From: a bacterium
GTDB lineage: Bacteria; Patescibacteriota; Patescibacteriia; SG8-24
Assembly (NCBI GenBank): GCA_021824285.1
Contig: JAKAKZ010000009.1
Coordinates: forward strand, 1-35,157
Length of the DNA: 35,157 nt
Direction: 5' to 3'
Part shown: positions 16,878-29,054 of the stretch, piece after piece
How the letters are laid out: each line of letters opens with the position of its first letter
Position numbering within the stretch: the stretch's first letter is position 1
Notes under the pieces: model-generated
What the model was told of the DNA's origin: nothing
Database searches by the model: none
What the model saw: the letters and a program-made list of their open reading frames with translations, nothing else
Made by a program: the position numbers and the translations under genes

Positions 16878-17297
16878 ATGCCAACAATGAGCCAACTGCT
16901 CCGGCGGGGTCGCAAGTCGCTCCGGGCGAAATCCAAGACGCCTGCTTTGACTTTCACGATGGACACCCTGCACCGCCGGAAGACGTACCTGCCGAAGGGT
17001 ACGCCGTTCAAGCGCGGTGTCTGCGTCAAGGTCACGACGATGACACCGAAGAAGCCGAACTCCGCCATCCGCAAGATAGCGCGCGTGCGCCTGTCGAACG
17101 GCATGGAAGTCACGGCCTACATCCCGGGCATCGGCCATAACCTGCAGGAGCACTCGATCGTCATGATCCGCGGCGGCCGCGTCAAGGACCTTCCTGGCGT
17201 GCGCTACCACATCGTCCGCGGCGTCTACGATACGACGGGCGTCGAGGGTCGCCGCCGCGGCCGCTCGCTCTACGGCATGAAGGCTCCTAAGAAATAA
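16878..17297 (+). CDS. rpsL: Ribosomal protein uS12
   Basis: [24 protein letters not shown]...[18 protein letters not shown]; start 16878. Confidence 0.97.
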   Translation: MPTMSQLLRRGRKSLRAKSKTPALTFTMDTLHRRKTYLPKGTPFKRGVCVKVTTMTPKKPNSAIRKIARVRLSNGMEVTAYIPGIGHNLQEHSIVMIRGGRVKDLPGVRYHIVRGVYDTTGVEGRRRGRSLYGMKAPKK

Positions 17298-17316
17298 CGG
17301 CTGAACCTGATTACCT

Positions 17317-17784
17317 ATGCGTGGAAAGCGTGCACCGAAGCGGGAGATCGCCGCTGATCCGAAGTACGGCGACCAGACCGTCTCCAAATTCATCAACTAC
17401 GTGATGCGCGACGGCAAGAAATCCACCGCCCGCCGCATCGTCTACACCGCCTTCGACATCATCCTGGACCGCTCCAAGCAGCAGCCCCTTGAGGTGTTCG
17501 ACAAGGCCGTGAAGAACATCCAGCCGACCGTGGAGGTCAAATCCAAGCGCGTCGGCGGAGCCAACTACCAGATTCCGATCCAGGTCCGCGGCGAGCGCCG
17601 CCTGTCCCTCGCGTTCCGCTGGCTGATCGCCGCGGCTGACGCCAAGAAGGGTCGCCCGATGGCCCAGAAACTGGCCGAAGAGCTCCTGGCCGCCTCGAAC
17701 AACGAAGGTGAGGCCGTGAAGAAGCGGATGGATGTCCACCGCATGGCCGAGGCCAACCGCGCTTTCGCCCACTTCGCCCGCTAA
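17317..17784 (+). CDS. rpsG: Ribosomal protein uS7
   Basis: [38 protein letters not shown]. Confidence 0.97.
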   Translation: MRGKRAPKREIAADPKYGDQTVSKFINYVMRDGKKSTARRIVYTAFDIILDRSKQQPLEVFDKAVKNIQPTVEVKSKRVGGANYQIPIQVRGERRLSLAFRWLIAAADAKKGRPMAQKLAEELLAASNNEGEAVKKRMDVHRMAEANRAFAHFAR

Positions 17785-17793
17785 AAACCCTAT

Positions 17794-17847
17794 GGAGGAC
17801 CAAGGCGGGAACCCGGCAACCGGACTCTTCCCGCCTTTTGGTTCCTA
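17794..17847 (+). terminator. Hairpin between rpsG and fusA (terminator/attenuator-like)
   Basis: ggaccaaggcgggaa...ttcccgccttttggttcc. Confidence 0.6.
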
Positions 17848-17855
17848 ACGGCCCA

Positions 17856-17893
17856 CGACCCCTAGACCCCTAAACCCCTAGACCCCTAAACCC
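17856..17893 (+). repeat. Short tandem cccctaRa repeat upstream of fusA
   Basis: cgacccctagacccctaaacccctagacccctaaaccc; reverse-complement-like copy gggtttaggggtcgaggggtcg near 5290-5312. Confidence 0.85.
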
Positions 17894-17901
17894 GACCCGA
17901 T

Positions 17902-19989
<2,088 letters not shown>

Positions 19990-20013
19990 TTGGTTGGGTT
20001 GAAAGTTTTGGAG

Positions 20014-20043
20014 AGCGGATCGCCTCACGGCGGTCCGCTTTTG
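20014..20043 (+). terminator. Terminator after fusA
   Basis: agcggatcgcc-tcac-ggcggtccgct followed by ttt. Confidence 0.75.
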
Positions 20044-20190
20044 GCTTTGTTTAGCATCATTTTGCGCCTAGCGAACGTGGTAGCCGAGAACATCACCACG
20101 CGATATCCCGGCTTGACGCGACTGCTGGGCTGCGCTATCGTCGCGGCTGATCGCATGCGCGATCTCCTTTTCCAGTATCGGAGGCCCATC

Positions 20191-20685
20191 GTGAAGAACG
20201 CACTGCTGTTCCTTTCCTGCGCGCTCGCAGGCTGCGCCGCAGTTCAGGCGAAGCCGGATGCCATCCAGGCCGCGCCGCGGCCGGCGGTCGTAAGGGCGAC
20301 GAGCCCCGGACCGGAGTGGGCGGAAATCGTCCTGCTCGGCGTCCGCGGCGCGGAAGGGCTCATTCTGACGAACGACGATGCCGGAGCCGTGGTGCTCGTC
20401 CGCGCCATCGTCGACCCGCAGCGCGACCTGATGGACGAAATCAACGGCCGACGGCAGGAACAGCGCCTGCAGGGCGGCCGCTGCACCGAGGTGGCGGTCT
20501 CCGATGGCCGCGCGGCCTTCCAGTGCTCCTTCCCCGAGCATGGCATGACCGGCGCCACCGTCGTCCTACGCCGGGAGGATCGGCCGGACACCATCGTCGT
20601 TCTCCGGTCCAACTGGCCTTCGGCGCTCGACGACGCCATGCCGGCGGTGTTGAGCCGCCTCATCAAAAGCATCAGGGTGGAGTAG
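20191..20685 (+). CDS. Small lipoprotein, unknown function
   Basis: GTG 20191 preceded by ggagg; MKNALLFLSCALAGCAAVQA has a lipobox (LAGC). ORF track start 19990 would bury this signal peptide. Confidence 0.65.
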   Translation: MKNALLFLSCALAGCAAVQAKPDAIQAAPRPAVVRATSPGPEWAEIVLLGVRGAEGLILTNDDAGAVVLVRAIVDPQRDLMDEINGRRQEQRLQGGRCTEVAVSDGRAAFQCSFPEHGMTGATVVLRREDRPDTIVVLRSNWPSALDDAMPAVLSRLIKSIRVE

Positions 20686-20695
20686 TCCGTCTTTG

Positions 20696-20721
20696 GACTC
20701 CGTGGTGAACGGGGTCTTTTT
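20696..20721 (+). terminator. Rho-independent terminator
   Basis: gactccgt-ggtga-acggggtc-ttttt. Confidence 0.8.
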
Positions 20722-20737
20722 AGTCCAGATACAGGAG

Positions 20738-20765
20738 ATCGGATATCTGATATCAGATATCCGAT
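20738..20765. repeat. 28-bp perfect palindrome
   Basis: atcggatatctgatatcagatatccgat equals its own reverse complement. Confidence 0.92.
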
Positions 20766-20783
20766 ATCTCATCCTCGCGCAAC

Positions 20784-20811
20784 TTGACTTTCCTCCCACC
20801 TCCGCTAAGGT
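20784..20811 (+). promoter_or_regulatory. Promoter TTGACT-N16-TAAGGT
   Basis: -10 ends 9 nt before ATG 20821. Confidence 0.55.
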
Positions 20812-20820
20812 ATGGCCGAT

Positions 20821-21321
20821 ATGAATCCAGAATTCATCACTCGCGTCGTCGGTCTCGTTCAGAAAACCAACGAGCGCGTTGTCTTGGCCGATCCGCAGAC
20901 CGGCAAAGCGGTCGTGGTCATGGATTTTGATTCTTACGAGAGGCTCATCAGCGCGGCACCAGCGGCTCCGGCCCAGGTGCCCGTCCCGGCCCCCCAGATT
21001 AAGGCCGAAGTGCCGATTGAGCGCCCATCCACCCGCATCCCCACCCCGCCCACAGTGGAAAAAACCGCTATGGTTGGCGAAATTCCTGTTAAAACGCGCG
21101 TTCATGTCGCGGTTAAGGACCGGACTGTCCGTCCAGGCCTTCGCCAAGACTTGACACAGGAGGCGGGTAGGGATATTATGAACCGCGACACGGGAGCCTG
21201 GAAAACCGCGCAACCGCGCGCTTCCGAGGCCCTTCGGCCGGTTCCCGTCAGTCAGCCCGCGGGTCTTTCCGTCTCGGCCATCGAGGAAGAGGAACGCTTC
21301 TATCTCGAACCGATTGAGTGA
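20821..21321 (+). CDS. Unknown protein; N-terminal segment loosely Phd/YefM-like, Pro-rich middle
   Basis: MNPEFITRVVGLVQKTNERVVLADPQTGKAVVVMDFDSYERLI. ORF track start 20812 overlaps the promoter region. Confidence 0.6.
   Translation: MNPEFITRVVGLVQKTNERVVLADPQTGKAVVVMDFDSYERLISAAPAAPAQVPVPAPQIKAEVPIERPSTRIPTPPTVEKTAMVGEIPVKTRVHVAVKDRTVRPGLRQDLTQEAGRDIMNRDTGAWKTAQPRASEALRPVPVSQPAGLSVSAIEEEERFYLEPIE
21151..21179 (+). promoter_or_regulatory. Consensus promoter TTGACA-N17-TATTAT inside the upstream CDS
   Basis: Perfect -35, 5/6 -10, 17-nt spacer. Confidence 0.65.
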
Positions 21322-21329
21322 TAGCCCCA

Positions 21330-21362
21330 CGAGCGCCTGCTCTTTAGGTGCGATTTTTTTTC
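21330..21362 (+). terminator. Terminator/attenuator hairpin upstream of tuf
   Basis: gcgcct-gctcttt-aggtgc-ga then ttttttt. Confidence 0.65.
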
Positions 21363-21551
21363 TAAAAAACAATCAGGGATTTGGCGAAGGCATATCCCGG
21401 CTCGAAGACGGAAATCCGACTGGGGCCATCCGGCCCGACATGGCGGATCCCGTCCTCGACCCGGAACAAGCGATTTCGTCGATCTCCTTAACTCTACCCT
21501 CGCTGCCCAGACCGTCTTCGGGACCGTCGCGGCACGAGCAATAACGCACGT

Positions 21552-22745
<1,194 letters not shown>

Positions 22746-22789
22746 TAATTCCGGCTAGACCGCGTTCTTTGCCCCTAATCTCCACGCCG

Positions 22790-23131
22790 ATGGATACCGC
22801 CAAGAAAACCAAGAAGGAGGAGGAGGGCCGCCAGCGCATCCGGATCAAGATCCGGGCGTACGACCACAAGGTCATCGACCAGTCCACGCGCACGATTCTC
22901 GAGACCGCCGAAAGGACGGGCGCGAGCATCCGCGGACCGGTGCCGCTGCCGACCGAGAAGAAGAAGTACACCGTCAACCGCTCGACGTTCGTCCATAAGG
23001 ACGCCCGCGAGCAGTACGAGATGCGCGTCCACAAGCGCCTGGTGGACATCTTCGATCCCACTCCGAAGACCATCGAATCGCTGACCAACCTGAATCTGCC
23101 GGCCGGCGTCGACGTGGAAATCAAGATGTAA
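22790..23131 (+). CDS. rpsJ: Ribosomal protein uS10
   Basis: [53 protein letters not shown] 22790 preferred over TTG 22769. Confidence 0.95.
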   Translation: MDTAKKTKKEEEGRQRIRIKIRAYDHKVIDQSTRTILETAERTGASIRGPVPLPTEKKKYTVNRSTFVHKDAREQYEMRVHKRLVDIFDPTPKTIESLTNLNLPAGVDVEIKM

Positions 23132-23663
23132 CCCAAACCTTTCACTTCGGCGCATCGCGTCGTCACGGGGACCCCGTTCCTCGCGCTGCATCCAAAGTGA
23201 AAGGTCCGAATAGGAGAACGCTAGAGAAGACAGACAAAGACGGGCCGCACAGGGAGAGACGGAGAAAGATCCGGGAGGAAAACCTCCGCCGACTCCCCGC
23301 GACCCAGGAGAAAGAATTCCGGACTTATTCATCCACAAGTTTAAAGCCTGGAAAGGCCCATGCGGCGCGAGCCGCCTGGGCTTCCCGACCGGCGCACCCA
23401 GTCCCCATCTAGTCCATGGGGATGATGGGGCGAGGCGGGAGAAAGGCTAGAAATCTGAAGATCGAAAGCGCACCGCGTCACGCGTGCGATTCCCGGGCGG
23501 CTTGGCCGCCGGAGAGGGGAGCGCAGGCGCGACGCGGGAAGCCGAGGCCGCCTCTATATATAGAAGCGGATCGAAGCACGCGCCGGAGATCGACCAGATT
23601 TCTGGCTTTTCATATTTCCCGTGATCAGGTCACGTCGCTCGCGAGCGACGTGACAGGCAGCAT
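23132..23663 (+). promoter_or_regulatory. ~530-nt palindrome-rich spacer between rpsJ and rplC, candidate cis-regulatory region
   Basis: Stems acctttcactt/aagtgaaaggt (23137-23205), hairpin 23354-23383 with GCGA loop, tccccat/atgggga, ccgcctctatatatagaagcgg, 26-bp palindrome 23629-23654. Confidence 0.5.
23629..23654. repeat. 26-bp perfect palindrome ending 9 nt before rplC start
   Basis: gtcacgtcgctcgcgagcgacgtgac is self-complementary. Confidence 0.93.
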
Positions 23664-24299
23664 ATGAAATTCATCATCGCGACAAAACTCGAGATGTCGC
23701 AGCGGTTCAAGGAGGACGGGACCGTCGTCCCGGTGACCCTGCTCAAGGCGGAGCCGTGCAAGGTGACGCAGATCAAGTCGAATGAGAAGGACGGTTACGA
23801 GTCCGTGCAGATCGGCTGCGGGGTAGAGAAACACCCAAGCAAGCCGGAGGCCGGACACACCAAGGAGCTCGGCCAGGCCTTCAAGATCCTGCGCGAGTTC
23901 CGCACCCCAGCCGGTGAGCTCAAGGTGGGCGACACCGTCGATCTCTCCCAGTTCGCCACCGGCGAGTTCGTGGAGGTCGAAGGCACGTCCAAGGGCAAGG
24001 GCTTCCAGGGCGTGGTCAAGCGCCATCATTTCGCCGGCGGTCCGGCTAGCCATGGTCAGAAGGACCAGCTCCGCATGCCGGGTTCCATCGCCGGCGGCGG
24101 CCGCAACGGTAAGGGCCGCGTCGTGCCGGGCATGCGTATGGCCGGCCGCATGGGCGGAGACCAGATCACCGTCAAGAATCTGCAGGTCGTCGAGGTCGAC
24201 GCGACCGCGAACGTCATCGCCGTCAAGGGCGCTGTCCCGGGCGCGCGCGGAGCCATCATCATGGTGTCCGGCGGCACGGCCGACAAACAGGCCTGGTAA
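23664..24299 (+). CDS. rplC: Ribosomal protein uL3
   Basis: GTSKGKGFQGVVKRHHFAGGPASHGQKDQLRMPGSIAGG. Confidence 0.96.
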   Translation: MKFIIATKLEMSQRFKEDGTVVPVTLLKAEPCKVTQIKSNEKDGYESVQIGCGVEKHPSKPEAGHTKELGQAFKILREFRTPAGELKVGDTVDLSQFATGEFVEVEGTSKGKGFQGVVKRHHFAGGPASHGQKDQLRMPGSIAGGGRNGKGRVVPGMRMAGRMGGDQITVKNLQVVEVDATANVIAVKGAVPGARGAIIMVSGGTADKQAW

Positions 24300-24311
24300 C
24301 ACCCTACGCAT

Positions 24312-24947
24312 ATGCCGAAAGTGAAAGTCTACAACACGGAAGGCAAGGTGACGGGCGAGCAGGACTTGCGCGCCGACGTCTTCGGCGTGGCGGTCGTCCC
24401 GTCCGTCGTGCATGAGGTGCTCACCGGCATCCAGGCGAACTCCCGCAGCCCGTGGGCCCACACCAAGACCCGCGGCGAGATTTCCGGCGGCGGCAGGAAG
24501 CCATGGAAGCAGAAGGGCACCGGCCGTGCCCGCCAGGGTTCGACCCGCTCCCCGCAGTGGCGCCATGGCGGCGTGACCTTCGGTCCGACCTCCGAGCGCG
24601 ACTACACCAAGAAAATCAACAAGAAGCAGAAGGAGGCCGCTCTCCTCATGTCCCTCTCGGACAAGGTTTCGAGCGAGAAACTTCTGCTCGTCGACGGTCT
24701 CACGGCCAAGGACGGCAAGACCAAGGCGGTAGTCAGCCTGATCGGCAAACTGCCGGTCGCCGGCCGCGCCGCGCTGGTCGTTTCCGGCCGCGACGAGAAC
24801 CTCTCCCGCGCCGTCCGCAATCTGAAGAAGGTCCGCCTGATCTCCACGGCGAGCCTGTCGCTTGTCGATATCCTGAACGCCGAAAGCGTCGTCATGACGC
24901 CGGACGCGGCCAAGAAGATCGAGGCGGCTCACGCCAAGCAGGCCTAA
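24312..24947 (+). CDS. rplD: Ribosomal protein uL4
   Basis: TKTRGEISGGGRKPWKQKGTGRARQGSTRSPQWRHGGVTFGP. Confidence 0.96.
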   Translation: MPKVKVYNTEGKVTGEQDLRADVFGVAVVPSVVHEVLTGIQANSRSPWAHTKTRGEISGGGRKPWKQKGTGRARQGSTRSPQWRHGGVTFGPTSERDYTKKINKKQKEAALLMSLSDKVSSEKLLLVDGLTAKDGKTKAVVSLIGKLPVAGRAALVVSGRDENLSRAVRNLKKVRLISTASLSLVDILNAESVVMTPDAAKKIEAAHAKQA

Positions 24948-24959
24948 CCGCGCACCCAT

Positions 24960-25358
24960 ATGGCTATCCTGAAGAAGAAAGCCGAGAAGGACGTGAAGGC
25001 CGTCGCTGCCGCGGACGCCCCGAAGACGGAAGAGAAGAAGGAAACGAAGCGCGGTCCGCTCGCCAAGGAGCACGCCGGCGCCTCGTACCGCATCCTCGTG
25101 AAGCCGATCTTCTCCGAGAAGTCGGCCCGCCAGGAGGCACTCGGCAAATATACGTTCCTCGTCGCCGCGGACGCGAACAAGACGGAAGTCCTGCGCGCGG
25201 TCCGCGACCTGTACGGCGTCAAGCCGGTCTCCGTACGCATCGTCCTGAAGAAGGGCAAAAACGTCCGCTTCGGCCAGACACAGGGCCGCGAGAAGGACGA
25301 GAAGAAGGCCATCGTGACCCTCCGTGCCGGTGACTCGATCACCGTGAGCGAGGCCTAA
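24960..25358 (+). CDS. rplW: Ribosomal protein uL23 with Lys/Ala-rich N-terminal extension
   Basis: [45 protein letters not shown]. Confidence 0.94.
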   Translation: MAILKKKAEKDVKAVAAADAPKTEEKKETKRGPLAKEHAGASYRILVKPIFSEKSARQEALGKYTFLVAADANKTEVLRAVRDLYGVKPVSVRIVLKKGKNVRFGQTQGREKDEKKAIVTLRAGDSITVSEA

Positions 25359-25362
25359 ACCT

Positions 25363-26193
25363 ATGCCAATCAAGATTTACAGGCCCGTGACCCTCGGTCG
25401 GCGCATCTCGAGCGTCGACGCGTTCGAGGACATCACCAAAACCGAACCCGAGAAGACCCTGATCCTGCCCCGCAACAAGCGCGGCGGCCGCAACAACCAG
25501 GGCAAGATGACCGTTCGCCATCGCGGCGGCGGCGCGGCGCAGTTCGTCCGCATCGTTGATTTCAAGCGCCAGAAGTATGACGTACCGGCCAAGGTCGCGG
25601 CCATCGAGTACGATCCGGCCCGCGGTGCCCGCCTCGCCCTCCTCCACTACAAGGACGGCGAGAAGGCCTATATGGTCGCGCCGCTGGGCATGAAAGTCGG
25701 CGATACCGTCGTCTCCTCCAAGGAGCAGGTGGAAATCGTTTCCGGCAACCGCATGCCGCTCGAGAAGATGCCCATCGGCATCAACGTCTATGACGTCGAA
25801 CTGGCCCCGGGCCAGGGTGGTTCTCTGGCGCGCGGCGCCGGCGTCGGCTGCCAGCTGATGGCCGTCGAAGGCGACTATGCCACCCTGAAGCTCCCGTCCG
25901 GCGAGGTCCGCCTCTTCCCCAAGGCCTGCATGGCCACGGTGGGCATGGTCGGCAATCCCGACCGCCGCCTTATCCGCTGGGGCAAGGCCGGCCGCACCCG
26001 CCATCGCGGTCGCCGCCCGGAGGTCCGCGGTAAGGTCATGAACCCGGTCGACCACCCGCACGGCGGCGGCGAAGGCAAGCACCCGATCGGTCTCATCCAC
26101 CCGAAGACGAAGTGGGGCAAGCGGGCCCTCGGCGTGAAGACTCGGGACCGCAAGAAGAAGTCCTGGAAGTTCATCGTTTCCCGCCGCAAATAA
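25363..26193 (+). CDS. rplB: Ribosomal protein uL2
   Basis: [21 protein letters not shown] and overall L2 pattern. Confidence 0.97.
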   Translation: MPIKIYRPVTLGRRISSVDAFEDITKTEPEKTLILPRNKRGGRNNQGKMTVRHRGGGAAQFVRIVDFKRQKYDVPAKVAAIEYDPARGARLALLHYKDGEKAYMVAPLGMKVGDTVVSSKEQVEIVSGNRMPLEKMPIGINVYDVELAPGQGGSLARGAGVGCQLMAVEGDYATLKLPSGEVRLFPKACMATVGMVGNPDRRLIRWGKAGRTRHRGRRPEVRGKVMNPVDHPHGGGEGKHPIGLIHPKTKWGKRALGVKTRDRKKKSWKFIVSRRK

Positions 26194-26205
26194 CGCCTGA
26201 ACCCT

Positions 26206-26547
26206 ATGTCCCGCAGTCTTAAGAAAGGTCCAGTCATTGACCACAAACTCCAGAAGAAGATCTCGAAGCTCCGGCCCGGCGACAAGACCATCGTCAAGAC
26301 CTGGTCTCGCGCGTCGTCGGTCACGCCGGAAATGGTCGGCTTCACGATCGGAGTCCATAACGGCAAGCAGCACGTGCCCGTCCTGATCGTCGAGAACATG
26401 GTCGGCCACAAGCTCGGTGAGTTCGCTCCGTCCCGCAAGTTCGTCCGCCACGGCGGCAAGATGCAGAAGGAGCTCGAAACCAAGCGCGCTGAAGCCGAAG
26501 CCGCGGCCGCCAAGGCCACCCAGGCGCCGGCCGCCGCCAAGAAGTAA
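26206..26547 (+). CDS. rpsS: Ribosomal protein uS19 with Ala/Lys C-terminal tail
   Basis: [19 protein letters not shown]...[27 protein letters not shown]. Confidence 0.96.
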   Translation: MSRSLKKGPVIDHKLQKKISKLRPGDKTIVKTWSRASSVTPEMVGFTIGVHNGKQHVPVLIVENMVGHKLGEFAPSRKFVRHGGKMQKELETKRAEAEAAAAKATQAPAAAKK

Positions 26548-26558
26548 CCTGAAGGATT

Positions 26559-27038
26559 ATGGAAGTCATCGCTAAATCCCGTTTCATCCGCATGTCGGCC
26601 CGTAAGGTCCGGCTGGTCGCCGGCCTGGTGCGCGGCATGGACGCGACACCCGCGCTTGCCCAGCTCCGCTTCTGGCGGAAGGCCGCGGCTCTGCCCGTCT
26701 ACAAGTGCCTCGAGTCGGCCGTCGCCAACGCGGAGAACAACTTCAAGCTCGATCCGGAAAAGCTGTACGTGAAGCAGATCATGGTAGATATCGGTCCGAC
26801 GCTCAAACGTTGGCGCGCCCGCGCCTTCGGCCGCGCCGCCGGCATCCGCAAGCACAGCTGCCACATCACCGTGGTGCTCGATGAGCGCAAGTCTGCCGAT
26901 TCCAAGAAGCTCGCCGCCGCGGTCGTGAAGGCCGAGGCCGCCGAGCCGAAGGAGAAGAAACCGGCCACGTCGAAGGCCGCTGCCGCGAAACCGAAGAAGA
27001 CCGCCCAGAAGAAGGCGGCGAAACCCTCTAAGGAGTAA
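26559..27038 (+). CDS. rplV: Ribosomal protein uL22 with Lys/Ala-rich C-terminal tail
   Basis: FIRMSARKVRLVAGLVRG...YVKQIMVDIGPTLKRWRARAFGRA. Confidence 0.95.
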   Translation: MEVIAKSRFIRMSARKVRLVAGLVRGMDATPALAQLRFWRKAAALPVYKCLESAVANAENNFKLDPEKLYVKQIMVDIGPTLKRWRARAFGRAAGIRKHSCHITVVLDERKSADSKKLAAAVVKAEAAEPKEKKPATSKAAAAKPKKTAQKKAAKPSKE

Positions 27039-27042
27039 GCCT

Positions 27043-27759
27043 ATGGGACAGAAAGTCCATCCAAAGATTTTCCGCACCGGCGTCATCTACGGTTGGGATT
27101 CGAAGTGGTTCGCCGGCCGCGACTTCCCGAAGCTGCTCCGCGAGGATCAGAAAATCAAGGTTTACCTCCGCGAGAAGCTGAAGGACGCGTCGCTTGACCG
27201 CATCGAAATCGACCGTACGCCGCGCGCCGTGACCATCACGCTGCACACCGGCCGCCCGGGCGCCATCATCGGCAAGGGCGGTACGGGCATCGAGGACCTG
27301 AAGAAGGCCCTCCGCGGCATGCTCACCAAGAAGCCGACCGACAAGCTCAATCTCAACCTCAATGTCGTCGAGGTCGCCAATCCGGCGCTCGCCGCCAACC
27401 TGGTGCTTCAGTCGATGATCGCCGATATCGAGAAGCGCATGCCGTTCCGCCGCGTGCTCAAGCAGAACATCGATCGCGTGCAGAAGGCCGGCGGCAAGGG
27501 CGTCAAGCTCGCCATCGGCGGCCGTCTGAACGGCGCCGAAATCGCCCGCCGCGAGAAGCTGGCCTGGGGTTCCATCCCGCTCCAGAATCTCCGCGCGGAC
27601 ATCGATTTCGCTTCCGGTTTCGCCCGGACGCTGTACGGCACGATCGGCATAAAGGTCTGGATCTACCGCGGCGAGATTTTCGGCGCGGACAAGAAGGCGG
27701 CTGTGGCTGCCGCTCCGGCTCCGGAGCGCCGCGCCCGGCCGATCCGCGCGCACCGCTAA
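27043..27759 (+). CDS. rpsC: Ribosomal protein uS3
   Basis: MGQKVHPKIFRTGVIYGWDSKWFA...KGGTGIEDLKKAL. Confidence 0.96.
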   Translation: MGQKVHPKIFRTGVIYGWDSKWFAGRDFPKLLREDQKIKVYLREKLKDASLDRIEIDRTPRAVTITLHTGRPGAIIGKGGTGIEDLKKALRGMLTKKPTDKLNLNLNVVEVANPALAANLVLQSMIADIEKRMPFRRVLKQNIDRVQKAGGKGVKLAIGGRLNGAEIARREKLAWGSIPLQNLRADIDFASGFARTLYGTIGIKVWIYRGEIFGADKKAAVAAAPAPERRARPIRAHR

Positions 27760-27771
27760 ACCGCAGGCCAT

Positions 27772-28185
27772 ATGCTGTTACCTAAGAAAGTCAAGTTCCG
27801 CAAGATGCACAAGGGCCGCGGTCGCAACATCCGCACCGCCACGACCAAGACCGAGGTGAGCTTCGGCGGCTACGGCCTGAAGGCGCTCGATCCGGCCTGG
27901 GTCACTTCCCGCCAGATCGAGGCCGCGCGCCGCGCCATCACGCACCTCATCAAGCGCGGCGGCAAGGTCTGGATCCGCATCTTCCCGGACAAGCCGATCA
28001 CCAACCACGGCAACGAGTCGACCATGGGCGGCGGCAAAGGTGGAGTCGACCACTATGTCGCCATCGTCCGCCCCGGCACCGTCATGTTCGAGATGGACGG
28101 CGTCGAGGAAAGCGTCGCTCGCGAGGCCATGCGGCTCGCGGGGCACAAGCTCCCGATGCGCACGCGCTTCGTCATCAAGCAGTAA
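27772..28185 (+). CDS. rplP: Ribosomal protein uL16
   Basis: [18 protein letters not shown]...[23 protein letters not shown]. Confidence 0.96.
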   Translation: MLLPKKVKFRKMHKGRGRNIRTATTKTEVSFGGYGLKALDPAWVTSRQIEAARRAITHLIKRGGKVWIRIFPDKPITNHGNESTMGGGKGGVDHYVAIVRPGTVMFEMDGVEESVAREAMRLAGHKLPMRTRFVIKQ

Positions 28186-28197
28186 CCTCCGGCACCT

Positions 28198-28398
28198 ATG
28201 GACATCAAAGAACTGAAGGAAAAGACCGATGTCGAGCTGGATCGCCTGCTCGTTGAGCTGCGCAACAAGACCCGCGAGCAGCGTTTCCGCCTCGCGTCCC
28301 GCCAGCTCACCGGCGTCCGCCAGGTCCGTGACGCCAAGAAGACCATCGCCCGCATCCTGACGCTGAAGAAACAGCGCGCCGGTGCCGCGAAGGCCTAA
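28198..28398 (+). CDS. rpmC: Ribosomal protein uL29
   Basis: 66 aa; ELDRLLVELRNKTREQRFRLASRQL, correct operon position. Confidence 0.93.
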   Translation: MDIKELKEKTDVELDRLLVELRNKTREQRFRLASRQLTGVRQVRDAKKTIARILTLKKQRAGAAKA

Positions 28399-28409
28399 CC
28401 GAGACCCTT

Positions 28410-28670
28410 ATGGAAAAGAAGACCGCCCAACAGGGCAAGCGGACGTTCGAGGGCACGGTGGTCTCCGCCAAGATGGCGAAGACGGTCGTGGTCCTGGTTG
28501 AACGCCTGAAGACCAACGCCAAGTACAAGAAACAGTTCCGCCAGTCAAATAAATTCAAGGTTCACGACGAGAAGGGGGAATGCAAGGTCGGAGACGTCGT
28601 GCGCTTCGTGGAGACGCGGCCGCTGTCCAAGGACAAGCGCTGGCGCTTCCTCGCCAAAGTGACGAAATAG
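28410..28670 (+). CDS. rpsQ: Ribosomal protein uS17
   Basis: [31 protein letters not shown]...[10 protein letters not shown]. Confidence 0.95.
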   Translation: MEKKTAQQGKRTFEGTVVSAKMAKTVVVLVERLKTNAKYKKQFRQSNKFKVHDEKGECKVGDVVRFVETRPLSKDKRWRFLAKVTK

Positions 28671-28671
28671 T

Positions 28672-29043
28672 ATGCTGCAGCATCGTTCCATGCTCAACGT
28701 GGCCGACAACACCGGAGCCAAGAAGCTCCAGGTGATCCGCGTCCACGGAGGCTATCAGAAACGGCATGCCGGTCTCGGCGACGTCGTCACCGCGGTGGTG
28801 AAGGTCGCTGTGCCGCACAGCAACGCCAAGAAGTCCGAGGTCGTCCACGCGGTCCTTGTCCGGATCCGCAAGGAGACGCGCCGCAAGGACGGTTCCTACA
28901 TCCGCTTCGACGAGAACGCCGCCGTCATCATCGACAAGGCGTCCAAGGAGCCGAAAGGCACCCGCATCTTCGGCCCCATCGCGCGCGAACTGCGCCTGAA
29001 GGGCTTCACGAAGATCATCTCGCTCGCGCCGGAAGTGGTCTAA
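28672..29043 (+). CDS. rplN: Ribosomal protein uL14
   Basis: [19 protein letters not shown]...[13 protein letters not shown]. Confidence 0.96.
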   Translation: MLQHRSMLNVADNTGAKKLQVIRVHGGYQKRHAGLGDVVTAVVKVAVPHSNAKKSEVVHAVLVRIRKETRRKDGSYIRFDENAAVIIDKASKEPKGTRIFGPIARELRLKGFTKIISLAPEVV

Positions 29044-29054
29044 CCCTCACGCTT

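Noticed and set aside
23197-23412. Short + ORF in the rpsJ-rplC spacer
   Set aside because: Low complexity, no start context (TATG) and overlaps predicted hairpins.
23625-25373. 582-aa minus-strand ORF over rplC-rplW
   Set aside because: Antisense to several certain ribosomal genes.
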